A stretch of 64,000 bases of DNA from Actinacidiphila epipremni (GTDB lineage Bacteria; Actinomycetota; Actinomycetes; Streptomycetales; Streptomycetaceae): the NCBI RefSeq assembly GCF_012034175.1, contig NZ_JAATEJ010000015.1, forward strand, positions 62,001-126,000, in the 5' to 3' direction. Both the position numbers and the translations under genes were made by a program. The notes beneath the pieces are model-generated. The model did not search any database, was not told the DNA's origin, and saw only the letters and a program-made list of their open reading frames with translations. Shown piece by piece: positions 43,409 through 51,966 of the stretch. Numbering within the stretch: position 1 is the stretch's first letter; each line of letters opens with the position of its first letter.

Positions 43409-44845
43409 ATGACGGAGCATCAGTCGTTGAGCCGGCGGCGCATGCTGCTTGCCGCGGGCGGGGCGGCGGCGCTGCCCGGGACGGGGCTCGCCGTGCTGGC
43501 CGCGAGCGGGACGGCGCGCGCGCAGGCGGCGCCGGCCGGGGAGCGGGCCGCCGTGCCGCCCACCGCGGACCTGCCGCTCATCGGCGGGACCGACTTCCCC
43601 ATCGGCGCCTTCTGGCCGCCGCCGCCCACCCAGATCACCGTGGAGCGCTACCAGGAGATCGCGGACGCAGGCTTCACCTTCCTGCACAACGGCAACTACC
43701 TGTGGGACGCCACCGGCATCCGCTACGCCCTGGGCATCGCCCAGCAGGTGGGCCTGAAGATGCTCATCGCCGGCGACCCGCTGGAGGCGTCCCTCACCGG
43801 CAACTTCTGGATCGAGGACGACCCCAGCGGCAACCGCCCGCAGGTCAGCCCGTCCGACGCCGAGGTCTCGCTGCGCGCGGTCCTGAGCACCTACCAGGGC
43901 TACACCTCCTTCGCCGGCCTCAACCTCGTCGACGAGCCCGCCGCCAACCGCTTCACCACCCTCGCGGCCCTCGTCGACACCGTCCGCCGGATCAGCCCCA
44001 CCGCGCTGCCGTACATCAACTTCCGCCGCCTGGGCCAGCCGTACGGCGCCTGGGGCACCCCCGGCATGGACGCGGCCACCTACGCGCGGTACGTGCAGGA
44101 AGGGCTCGACGCGATCACGCCCTCGCTGCTGTGCTACGACCGCTACCCGCTCTACCCGGACGGCGCCGACGACCCCGACTACTTCCAGAATTGGGCGATC
44201 GTGCGCGACGCGGGCCTGCGCGCGGGCATCCCCACCTGGATCTACATCCAGTCCCTCCAGTACGCGGGCCACCGGCTGCCGACCGCCGCCGAACTGGCCT
44301 GGCAGGTCAACATCAGCCTCGCCTACGGCGCCAAGGGCGTGCAGTACTTCACCTACTGGACCCCCGACCCCAGCCGCGGCACCGGCTTCGTGCCCGCGCA
44401 GGGCCTGCTCACCGTCGCCGGCGAGCGCACCCCGCTCTACGACGCCGCCAAGCAGCTCAACACCGGATGGCTGCGGCCGGCCGGCCGCGAACTCAAGCCC
44501 CTGGTCTCGGAGTCCGTGGTGCACGCCGGCGACACGCCGCTGCCCGCCGGCGCCACCGCCTTCGCCCCGGACGAGCGGATCGCCGCGGTCGCCGGCGGCC
44601 CCGTCGTGCTCGGCACCTTCGCCGCGCCCGCGCCGGGCGACCCCGCGACCCGCTGGCTGCTCGTCGCCAACCGCTCGCACGACGCCGCCGTCACCGCCCG
44701 CATCGCCCTGCGCCCGCACGCCGTCGCCGGCGTGGCCCGCTTCGACCCGGCGACGGCCGCGTACGAGCCGCCGCGCCGGCTGCCCTTCTTCTCCGTCTCC
44801 CTCCCGGCGGGCGGCGCGGCCCTCTACCGGCTGACGGGACACTGA
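43409..44845 (+). CDS. Tat-exported TIM-barrel glycosidase-like protein
   Basis: The 478-residue protein starts with a Tat signal: SRRRMLLAAGG, then a hydrophobic stretch and ASGTARAQA. The mature part reads like an (alpha/beta)8 glycosidase: FPIGAFWPPPP, GFTFLHNGNYL, GLNLVDEPAANRF with a DEP motif, LLCYDRYPLY and GVQYFTYWTPDP. A C-terminal beta domain follows. I cannot place it in a numbered glycoside hydrolase family. It is folded before export if the Tat route is used. Convergent with the iol operon. Confidence 0.7.
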   Translation: MTEHQSLSRRRMLLAAGGAAALPGTGLAVLAASGTARAQAAPAGERAAVPPTADLPLIGGTDFPIGAFWPPPPTQITVERYQEIADAGFTFLHNGNYLWDATGIRYALGIAQQVGLKMLIAGDPLEASLTGNFWIEDDPSGNRPQVSPSDAEVSLRAVLSTYQGYTSFAGLNLVDEPAANRFTTLAALVDTVRRISPTALPYINFRRLGQPYGAWGTPGMDAATYARYVQEGLDAITPSLLCYDRYPLYPDGADDPDYFQNWAIVRDAGLRAGIPTWIYIQSLQYAGHRLPTAAELAWQVNISLAYGAKGVQYFTYWTPDPSRGTGFVPAQGLLTVAGERTPLYDAAKQLNTGWLRPAGRELKPLVSESVVHAGDTPLPAGATAFAPDERIAAVAGGPVVLGTFAAPAPGDPATRWLLVANRSHDAAVTARIALRPHAVAGVARFDPATAAYEPPRRLPFFSVSLPAGGAALYRLTGH

Positions 44846-44858
44846 CCGCCGCGGGGGC

Positions 44859-46715
44859 TCACAGCCGGGGCCGCGGCCCCGGCGCCTCCCGCAGCGCCGC
44901 CTCGTACGCCGTACGCGCCGCCCTCGTCGCCTCCAGGGCCGACACCTGCGCGACCGGCACGTCCCACCACGCCGCGGGCGGCAGCCCCGGCCGCGCCGGG
45001 TCCGTCTCGACGTAGACCGCCGTCGCCCGGGGCGACTCCCGGGCCGCCGCGAGCGCCGCCCGCAGCTCCTTCGCCGAGCCCGGCGTGAAGACCTCAAGGC
45101 CCAGGCTCGCCGCGTTCGCCGCGAGGTCCACCGGCAGCGGCGGGCCGCTGAAGTCGCCGTCGCCGCCCGGGAAGCGGTAGGCCGTGCCGAAGCCCTCCGC
45201 GCCGACCTGCGCCGACAGCCCGCCGATCGAGGCGTAGCCGTGGTTCTGCACCAGCACCAGGTTGACCGGGACGCCCTCCTGCACCGCCGTCACGATCTCG
45301 GTCGGCAGCATCAGGTACGTGCCGTCGCCGACCAGCGCGAAGACCTCGCGGTCCGGCGCGGCGAGCTTCACGCCGATCGCGGCGGGGATCTCGTAACCCA
45401 TGCACGAATAGCCGTATTCGACGTGGTACTGCTCCGGGTCCCGGGACCGCCACAGCTTGTGCAGGTCGCCGGGCAGCGACCCGGCGGCGTTGACGACCAC
45501 GTCCCGGTCGCCGAGCACCGCGTGCAGCGCGCCGATCAGCTCGCCCTGCGACGGCGGCCACGGCGAGTCCTCGTCGCCCAGGACGGCGTCGGTCCGCGCC
45601 CGCCACTCGCCGACGGCCGCCGCGTACGGCTGCTCCGGCGCCCGGAAGCCGGCCAGTTCGCCGGCGAGCGCGACCAGCCCGGCCCGGGCGTCGGCGAGCA
45701 GCGGCAGGCCCGTCATCTTGTGGGCGTCGAAGGAGGCGACGTTGAGGTTGACGAAGCGGGCGTCCGGTGCGAAGAGCGCACCGGAGGCGGTCGTGAAGTC
45801 CGTCCAGCGGGTGCCGACGCCCAGCACGACGTCCGCCGCGCGCGCCGCCGCGTCCGCCGGGGCGGTGCCCGTGTGGCCGATCGCGCCCAGCGCCTGCGGG
45901 TGGTCCCAGCGCAGCGACCCCTTGCCCGCCTGCGTCTCCGCGACCGGGATACCGGTCGCCGCCGCGAAGTCCGCGAGCTGCGGCGCCGCCTCGGCGTGCC
46001 GGACGCCGCCGCCGGCCACGACCAGCGGCCGGGCCGCCGACCGCAGCAGCCCCGCCGCCTCGGCCAGCGCCACCGGGTCCGGCTGCGGGCGGCGTACGTG
46101 CCAGACCCGCTCGCGGAACAGCTCGTCCGGCCAGTCGTACGCCTCGACCTGCACGTCCTGCGGCAGCGCGAGGGTCACCGCGCCGGTCTCCACCGGGTCG
46201 GTGAGCACCCGCATGGCCTGGAGGAGGGAGGCGGGCAGCATCTCGGGCCGCCAGATCCGGTCGAAGTAGCGGGAGACCGGCCGCAGCGCGTCGTTGACGG
46301 ACACGTCGTGCGCCCACGGCACTTCGAGCTGCTGGAGCACGGGGTCGGCGGGCCGGGTCGCGAAGACGTCACCGGGGAGCAGCAGGACGGGGATGCGGTT
46401 GACGGTGGCGAGCGCGGCGCCGGTCACGAGGTTGGTGGCGCCGGGCCCGATCGAGGTGGTGCAGGCCAGCGTGGACAGCCGGTGCGAGACGCGGGCGTGG
46501 CCGACCGCCGCGTGCACCATCGCCTGCTCGTTGCGCCCCTGGTGGAAGGGCATGGCCCGCGGCCCGGCCTCCCGCAGCGCCTGCCCGATGCCGGCGACGT
46601 TGCCGTGGCCGAAGATGCCCCACATGCCGGCGACGGTGCGGTGGCGTACGCCGTCGCGCTCGGTGAACTGCACGGACAGGAAGCGGACGAGGGCCTGGGC
46701 GACGGTGAGCTTCAT
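44859..46715 (-). CDS. iolD: 3D-(3,5/4)-trihydroxycyclohexane-1,2-dione hydrolase
   Basis: The 618-residue thiamine-diphosphate enzyme opens the ring of the diketo-inositol in myo-inositol breakdown, giving 5-deoxyglucuronate. It has the acetolactate-synthase architecture, with the PP-domain Glu region (GNVAGIGQAL, RNEQAMVHAA) and the ThDP/Mg motif GDGTYLMLP followed by LVLVQNHGYASIGG, typical of IolD. It is the last gene of the five-gene iol operon, its ATG overlapping the iolB stop (ATGA). Confidence 0.95.
   Translation of the reverse strand: MKLTVAQALVRFLSVQFTERDGVRHRTVAGMWGIFGHGNVAGIGQALREAGPRAMPFHQGRNEQAMVHAAVGHARVSHRLSTLACTTSIGPGATNLVTGAALATVNRIPVLLLPGDVFATRPADPVLQQLEVPWAHDVSVNDALRPVSRYFDRIWRPEMLPASLLQAMRVLTDPVETGAVTLALPQDVQVEAYDWPDELFRERVWHVRRPQPDPVALAEAAGLLRSAARPLVVAGGGVRHAEAAPQLADFAAATGIPVAETQAGKGSLRWDHPQALGAIGHTGTAPADAAARAADVVLGVGTRWTDFTTASGALFAPDARFVNLNVASFDAHKMTGLPLLADARAGLVALAGELAGFRAPEQPYAAAVGEWRARTDAVLGDEDSPWPPSQGELIGALHAVLGDRDVVVNAAGSLPGDLHKLWRSRDPEQYHVEYGYSCMGYEIPAAIGVKLAAPDREVFALVGDGTYLMLPTEIVTAVQEGVPVNLVLVQNHGYASIGGLSAQVGAEGFGTAYRFPGGDGDFSGPPLPVDLAANAASLGLEVFTPGSAKELRAALAAARESPRATAVYVETDPARPGLPPAAWWDVPVAQVSALEATRAARTAYEAALREAPGPRPRL
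44864..44883. terminator. self-complementary 20-bp sequence inside the 3' end of iolD
   Basis: GCCGGGGCCGCGGCCCCGGC is fully palindromic. It lies 19 bp after the stop of the glycosidase-like gene and inside the last codons of the opposing iolD gene. It may help to end transcription from the left; as a perfect palindrome without a loop its strength is uncertain. Confidence 0.35.
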
Positions 46716-47722
46716 ACGTCCTCCTCGCGGGACTCGCGCTGCCCGCCGGCCCCGGGGGCGGCGGCGATGGGCCGTACGGGGGTCGGCCCCGCCGCACCGG
46801 GCGCCGCCCCGGGTCCCGGTGCCGCCTCGGGCCCCGACGCCGCCGGTTCCGCCCCGGCCGCCGACGCCGCCGGGGCCGTGTACAACGGCAGCCGCTCGTC
46901 CGGCAGTCGGTCCCGCCAGGTGTCGCGGACCCACGCGTGCGCCGGGTCGTCGCTGATGCGCCAGGCCCGCTCCGGGTCCGGGCCGGCCATGACGTTGAGG
47001 TAGTACATGTCGTAGCCGGGCACCGCCATGCTCGGGCCGTGCCAGCCGTCCGGGATCAGCACGGCGTCGCCCGAGCGCACCTCGGCCAGCACGTCGGTGC
47101 CGCCGTGCGGCGAGGGGTAGACCCGCTGGTAGCCGAGGGCGGCGGGGCCGCCGGACAGCTCGTAGTAGTAGATCTCCTCCAGGCGCGACTCGTGCGGGCC
47201 CGCCTCGTCGTGCTTGTGCGGCGGGTAGGAGGACCAGTTGCCGCCCGGCGTCAGGACCTCCACCGCGATGAGCCGGTCGCAGGCGAAGACGTCCGCCGCG
47301 GCGAAGTTGTTGACCTGCCGGCTCGCGGCCCCCGCGCCCCGCAGCTCCACCGGCACACCGGACGCCGGGCCATACCGCGCCGGCAGCCGCCGCTCGCACC
47401 GCGCGCCGGCGAGCGCGAACCGGCCGCCGCCGGCGGAGGAGACCACGACGCGGGCCTCCCGCGGCAGATAGCCGAAGTCGCTCACGCCGGTGAAGACGCC
47501 CGCCCGCCCGTGCAGCTCGAAGACCTCGCCGTCCACCCGCACCCGGCACCCGCCGGCCAGCGGCAGCAGCACCCACTCACTGCCCCCGGTCCCGAACTCC
47601 CGCTCCCCGCCCGGCGCAAGCGTCAGCGTCCGCAACGAGCAGTACGCCCACCCGGCGTCCGCCGGCTCCACGCACAGGTCCCACCCGTCCCGCGCCGCCC
47701 GCCCCGCGGGCACATGCGTCAC
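46712..47722 (-). CDS. iolB: 5-deoxy-glucuronate isomerase
   Basis: The 336-residue cupin converts 5-deoxyglucuronate to 2-deoxy-5-keto-gluconate. Family hallmarks are WAYCSLRTL, the metal motif PPHKHDE, and SRLEEIYYYEL followed by GWHGPSMAVPGYDMYYLNVMAG. GTG 47722 has GGAGG upstream and overlaps the iolC stop (GTGA). The last 55 residues (from YTAPAASAAGAEPAASG) are an Ala/Pro/Gly-rich tail that ordinary IolB proteins of about 270-300 residues lack. Confidence 0.95.
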   Translation of the reverse strand: MTHVPAGRAARDGWDLCVEPADAGWAYCSLRTLTLAPGGEREFGTGGSEWVLLPLAGGCRVRVDGEVFELHGRAGVFTGVSDFGYLPREARVVVSSAGGGRFALAGARCERRLPARYGPASGVPVELRGAGAASRQVNNFAAADVFACDRLIAVEVLTPGGNWSSYPPHKHDEAGPHESRLEEIYYYELSGGPAALGYQRVYPSPHGGTDVLAEVRSGDAVLIPDGWHGPSMAVPGYDMYYLNVMAGPDPERAWRISDDPAHAWVRDTWRDRLPDERLPLYTAPAASAAGAEPAASGPEAAPGPGAAPGAAGPTPVRPIAAAPGAGGQRESREEDV

Positions 47723-48774
47723 GACGCGCCTCCGGCGCCCGTACGGCCCACGCCCGGAGGGCATGCGCCCGGCGCCGGCACCTGCTCGGAGAGCATCGCG
47801 TCGATCTCCGCCCGGGAGGGCATCGCGTCGGCGCACGCCAGCCGGGAGGCGACGATCGCGCCGGCCGCGTTCGCCGCGCGCAGCACCTCGGGCAGGGGCG
47901 TGCCGGCCAGCAGGCCCGCGCAGAGGGCGCCGCCGAAGGCGTCGCCGGCGCCGAGGCCGTTGACGACCTTCACCGGCATCGGCGCCGCCGTGCACACCTC
48001 GCCGGCCGACGTACGGGCCAGCGCGCCCGCCGGGCCCTGCTTGACGACCGCCGTGCGCACCCCGCGCTCCAGCAGCAGCTTCGCCGCCGTCTCCGGGTCC
48101 GCGCTGCCCACCGCGACCTCCACCTCGGACCGGTTGCCGACCGCCACCGTCGCGTGGCCCAGCGCGCGGGCGTAGAGCGCCGGGGCCTCACCGGGGTCGG
48201 CCCAGAAGACCGGCCGCCAGTCCAGGTCGAACCACACCTCGCCGCCCGCCCGCAACTGCAGCGCCGCGAAGACCGCCGAGCGCGTCGGCTCCACGGCGAG
48301 CGCCGAGCCGGTGATCCACAGCGCCCGCGCGTCCCGTACGGCCGCGGCGGCGACCGAGGGCCCGGCGAGCAGGTCCGGGGTCAGGCACTGGTCGGGTGCG
48401 ACCGGCCGGCGGTAGAAGTGGATCGGGAAGTCGTCGGGCGGGAAGAGCTCGCAGAAGGTCACCGGCGTCTGCGTGTCCGGCACCGTCACCAGCAGCTCCG
48501 CCCCGACACCGAAGCCGGCGAGCGCCCCGCGCACGTACTCCCCGAAGGCGTCCGCCCCGACCCCGCTGAGCAGCGCCGTCCGCAGCCCCAGCCGCGCCCC
48601 GGCCACCGCGACGTTCGCCGCCGTGCCGCCCAGGTACTTCGCGAAGCTGCGCACCTCGGCGAGCGGCACCCCGCTCTGCTCCGGGTAGAGGTCCACCCCG
48701 ACCCGGCCGAGCGTCACCACGTCGTACGGAGCAGGTCCCGGCGCCGCGCCGCCGGCCGCTCCCGGGGAGGTCAC
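47719..48774 (-). CDS. iolC: 5-dehydro-2-deoxygluconokinase
   Basis: The 351-residue PfkB-family kinase phosphorylates 2-deoxy-5-keto-gluconate with ATP. It shows TLGRVGVDLYPEQSG, which is characteristic of IolC, the GGTAANVAVAGARLG substrate region and the catalytic NGLGAGDAFGGAL with base Asp. GTG 48774 overlaps the iolE stop. The aldolase IolJ and semialdehyde dehydrogenase IolA that complete the pathway are not in this window. Confidence 0.95.
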   Translation of the reverse strand: MTSPGAAGGAAPGPAPYDVVTLGRVGVDLYPEQSGVPLAEVRSFAKYLGGTAANVAVAGARLGLRTALLSGVGADAFGEYVRGALAGFGVGAELLVTVPDTQTPVTFCELFPPDDFPIHFYRRPVAPDQCLTPDLLAGPSVAAAAVRDARALWITGSALAVEPTRSAVFAALQLRAGGEVWFDLDWRPVFWADPGEAPALYARALGHATVAVGNRSEVEVAVGSADPETAAKLLLERGVRTAVVKQGPAGALARTSAGEVCTAAPMPVKVVNGLGAGDAFGGALCAGLLAGTPLPEVLRAANAAGAIVASRLACADAMPSRAEIDAMLSEQVPAPGACPPGVGRTGAGGAS

Positions 48775-49631
48775 AGCTGCGCCGCCCATTCCAGCAGCCA
48801 GTCCAGGGACGCCGCCACGTCCGCGAGCGGGCCCTCGCCCGGCGCGGGCTCCGCGGCCAGCACGGTGTCCTGCTCCATCACGTACCAGCCGCCGTAATCG
48901 GCCGCCTCCAGCGCGGTGAGCAGGGCCGGCAGATCCAGGTCGCCGCCGCCCAGCGGGCGGTAGAGGCCCGCGGTCACGGCGGCGGTGTAGCCGGTGCGGC
49001 CCTCGCGGACCGCGGCGGCGGCCGTCGCGTCGACGTCCTTGAGGTGGACGTGCGCGACCCGGCCGGCCGCGCGGCGGGCGAGCGCGACCGGGTCCGTACC
49101 GCCGACCAGCAGATGGCCGGTGTCCAGGCACAGCCCGATCCGGCTGCCGTCCAGCACCCGCTCGACCTCCTGCGGGCCCTCCACCACCGTGCCGACGTGC
49201 GGATGCAGCGCCGCCGTCACGCCCAGGGACTCCGCGAGGCCGGCGATCTCGTCCAGCCGGGCCAGCAGCGCCCGCCAGCCGGCCGCGTCCACGTCGGGCC
49301 GCCCGTCGTAGCCGTCCCGGCCGGTGGCCGCGGCGAGCACGAGCGTACGGGCGCCGGCCGTCGTGAAGCGGTCCAGCGCCGCCCGTACGTCCGGCAGCGG
49401 GTCGTGGTCCGGGTCGTGCAGCACGGCGGGCACGAAGCCGCCGACCGCCGTCACGCCGTGCACGGCCAGCAGCGGGCCGGGCAGGAAGCCGTCCGGCCCG
49501 AACTCGCTCGCCGTCACGCCGAGTCCGGCCATCTCGGCCAGTACCCGCTCCGGAGTGAGTTGATGGCCCCAGCCGGGCACCTCGCACACGCCCCAGGAGA
49601 TCGGCGCCGCCGCGATCTGCTCCCGCCTCAC
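48771..49631 (-). CDS. iolE: inosose dehydratase-like TIM-barrel protein
   Basis: The 286-residue protein is of the AP-endonuclease-2/xylose-isomerase-like barrel family. It begins with IAAAPISWGVCEVPGWG, the signature start of IolE, and has metal-binding positions in LCLDTGHLLVGGTDP, HVHLKDVD and EQD near the C-terminus. It would dehydrate scyllo-inosose to the diketo compound used by IolD. GTG 49631 overlaps the iolG stop (GTGA). Confidence 0.92.
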   Translation of the reverse strand: MRREQIAAAPISWGVCEVPGWGHQLTPERVLAEMAGLGVTASEFGPDGFLPGPLLAVHGVTAVGGFVPAVLHDPDHDPLPDVRAALDRFTTAGARTLVLAAATGRDGYDGRPDVDAAGWRALLARLDEIAGLAESLGVTAALHPHVGTVVEGPQEVERVLDGSRIGLCLDTGHLLVGGTDPVALARRAAGRVAHVHLKDVDATAAAAVREGRTGYTAAVTAGLYRPLGGGDLDLPALLTALEAADYGGWYVMEQDTVLAAEPAPGEGPLADVAASLDWLLEWAAQL

Positions 49632-50911
49632 GCCACCGCTCCCTCGTGTCCGTGCGGGCCGCCCCGCCCGCCGTGCCCGCCGTGTCCCGGGGCGCCGGCC
49701 GCCCTGGCCCGGGCCTGCGCGACGCCTGCCCCGTGCGCGGCCTCGGCAATCTCCGCGACCCGCACCGGCCGCCGCTCGCGCCGCGAGACCTCGCACGCCT
49801 CGGCGACCAGCAGCGCCCGCAGCGCGTCCCGACCCTCGCAGGGGTTGGCCGCGGCCCCGCGCGCGACGCGCAGGAAGACGTCCATCTCGGCCCGGTAGGC
49901 CGAACCGAACCGCTCCAGGAACCCGGACCACGCCCGCCCGGCGCCCGCACCCGTTCCGCTCCCGGCGCCGCCCCCGGGCCGCCCGACGTCCGCGCCCGCC
50001 GGGCCCTCGGCGCCGCCCGCCCCACGCCCGGCCCCCGCGTCCCCCGCGGCCTCGGCTCCGACCGCGGGGCTCGCGGGTCCTGCCCCGCCCGCCGGACCCG
50101 CCGCCGGCCCCGGCAAGCCGCGCGCAGCGCCCTGCTCCACCGCCGTCCACGGCGTCCGCTCCGTCACCCCCACCGCGAACTGGTCCTCGCTGCCCGCCAG
50201 CTCCATCCGCACGTCGTAGCCCGCCGCGTGGTAGCGCGTCGCCGTGGCCGTCGCGAGCAGCCCGCCCTCCAGCGTCAGCAGCACCGCCGCGGTGTCCACG
50301 TCGCCGGCCGCCAGGAAGAAGTCCGCGCCGGCGTTCGCCCCGGCCGCGTAGACCTCGGTGACCTCCCGGCCGGTGACCCAGCGCAGTATGTCGAAGTCGT
50401 GGATGAGGCAGTCCCGGTAGAGCCCGCCGGACAGCGGCACGTACGCGGCCGGCGGCGGCACCGCGTCCGAGCTGACCGTCCGCACCGTGTGCAGCCGGCC
50501 GAGCCGCCCCGCGGCGACCGCGGCCCGCGCCGCGGCGTAACCGGCGTCGAAGCGGCGCTGGAAGCCGATCTGGAGCACCGCCCCGGCCGCCTCCACCTCC
50601 GCGAGCGCCGCGACCGTGCCCGGCAGGTCCACCGCGATCGGCTTCTCGCAGAACGCCGGGATGCCGGCCCGCGCGGCCCGCGCGATCAGCCCGGCGTGCG
50701 CGGCCGTCGCCGAGGCGATGACCAGCGCGTCGGGCCGGGCGGCGAACAGCGCGTCCACCGGCAGGGCCCGGCCGCCGCAGCGCGCCGCGACCTGCCGCGC
50801 GCGGGCCGCGTCCGCGTCGGCGACCAGCAGCTCGCCGACGCCCGCGTGCGCCCGGAGCGTCCCGGCGTGGAAAGCGCCGATCCGTCCCGCGCCGATGAGT
50901 CCGATCCGCAT
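49628..50911 (-). CDS. iolG: myo-inositol 2-dehydrogenase (Gfo/Idh/MocA family) with insertion
   Basis: The 427-residue protein oxidises myo-inositol or scyllo-inositol with NAD. GLIGAGRIGAFHA forms the Rossmann loop, EKP (89-91) is the family Lys motif, and GLYRDCLIHDFDILRW holds the catalytic Asp/His. Family members are about 335-345 residues. The excess is a 65-residue Gly/Ala/Pro insertion at residues 261-326, between strands of the C-terminal domain, and a His/Gly-rich tail. It is the first gene of the iol operon and is divergent from the GntR gene. Confidence 0.92.
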   Translation of the reverse strand: MRIGLIGAGRIGAFHAGTLRAHAGVGELLVADADAARARQVAARCGGRALPVDALFAARPDALVIASATAAHAGLIARAARAGIPAFCEKPIAVDLPGTVAALAEVEAAGAVLQIGFQRRFDAGYAAARAAVAAGRLGRLHTVRTVSSDAVPPPAAYVPLSGGLYRDCLIHDFDILRWVTGREVTEVYAAGANAGADFFLAAGDVDTAAVLLTLEGGLLATATATRYHAAGYDVRMELAGSEDQFAVGVTERTPWTAVEQGAARGLPGPAAGPAGGAGPASPAVGAEAAGDAGAGRGAGGAEGPAGADVGRPGGGAGSGTGAGAGRAWSGFLERFGSAYRAEMDVFLRVARGAAANPCEGRDALRALLVAEACEVSRRERRPVRVAEIAEAAHGAGVAQARARAAGAPGHGGHGGRGGPHGHEGAVA

Positions 50912-51000
50912 ACCTGCTCCTGCCCCTTGTGAAGAGGAGACGTGACGGCCGTGCGCGCCGTCCCAACCTCCCGCGCCACCCGCGCCTGTGTCAACGCTAT

Positions 51001-51016
51001 GTCCGTACATACGGAC
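51001..51016. promoter_or_regulatory. 16-bp perfect palindrome, candidate GntR operator for iol
   Basis: GTCCGTA-CA-TACGGAC is an exact inverted repeat located 12 bp before the ATG of the GntR gene and 90 bp before iolG. Its position in the only control region of both transcription units fits an autoregulated inositol-responsive repressor site. Confidence 0.7.
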
Positions 51017-51027
51017 TTCCCGTCACC

Positions 51028-51807
51028 ATGCCGTCCCGCTACGCTCCCAGCGTGCCCAAGCACGAGCCCGCGCAGCTGCGGCTCGCCGTGGACCGGGCGA
51101 GCCCCGTACCGCTGTACTTCCAGCTGGCCCGCCAACTGGAGCAGGCCATCGAGGACGGCGCGCTCACCCCGGGCAGCCTGCTCGGCAACGAGATAGAGCT
51201 CGCCGCCAGGCTCGGCCTGTCCCGCCCCACCGTCCGGCAGGCGATCAGGTCCCTGGTCGACAAGGGCCTGCTGGTGCGCCGCCGCGGCGTCGGCACCCAG
51301 GTCGTGCACACCGGCGTCACCCGCCCGCTGGAGCTGAGCAGCCTGTACGACGACATGGCCGCGGCCGGCCTGCACCCCGGCACCCGGGTGCTGCACAACG
51401 CCCGGGCCCAGGCGCCGCCCGAGGTCACCGCCGCGCTCGGGCTGCCGGAGACCGCGCAGGTCGCCGTCGTCCACCGGCTGCGGCTCAGCCGCGGCGAACC
51501 GGTCGCGTACCTGTGCAACTACCTGCCCGGCGACCTGCTGGAGCTGCCCACCGGCGCCCTGGAGTCCAGCGGCCTGTACGCCCTGATGCGGCGGCACGGC
51601 ATCACCCTGCACAGCGCCCAGCAGAGCGTCGGCGCCCGGGCCGGCACCGCCGAGGAGTGCGACCTGCTCGGCGAGCCCGCGGGCGCCGCCCTGCTCACCG
51701 TGCGGCGGATCAGCTACGACGACCGGGGCCGGCCCGTCGAGTACGGCGCCCATGTCTACCGCGCCTCCCGTTACGCCTTCGAATTCCGGCTGCTGGTCCG
51801 CGGCTGA
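51028..51807 (+). CDS. GntR/HutC family transcriptional regulator
   Basis: The 259-residue protein has a GntR winged helix (PLYFQLARQLEQAIEDGALTPG, EIELAARLGLSRPTVRQAI, LLVRRRGVGTQVV) and a UTRA ligand domain to the end. No ribosome site is evident before ATG 51028 or GTG 51052, so leaderless translation is possible. It lies between the iol operon and the sugar importer and probably represses both until an inositol catabolite appears (inference). Confidence 0.93.
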   Translation: MPSRYAPSVPKHEPAQLRLAVDRASPVPLYFQLARQLEQAIEDGALTPGSLLGNEIELAARLGLSRPTVRQAIRSLVDKGLLVRRRGVGTQVVHTGVTRPLELSSLYDDMAAAGLHPGTRVLHNARAQAPPEVTAALGLPETAQVAVVHRLRLSRGEPVAYLCNYLPGDLLELPTGALESSGLYALMRRHGITLHSAQQSVGARAGTAEECDLLGEPAGAALLTVRRISYDDRGRPVEYGAHVYRASRYAFEFRLLVRG

Positions 51808-51966
51808 GCCCCATACCGCAGGCCGCGGGCCCGCACCCGCCCACCGGACGCAAGGTTGCCGCACCTCTTGACGGATACTGGGCCCGCCGGGATGGTCGTC
51901 GCTCACAGCGAATCACAGCACTTCCATCACGGCTGCACCACACTCCGTAGGGAAAGGCAGGGCCAC

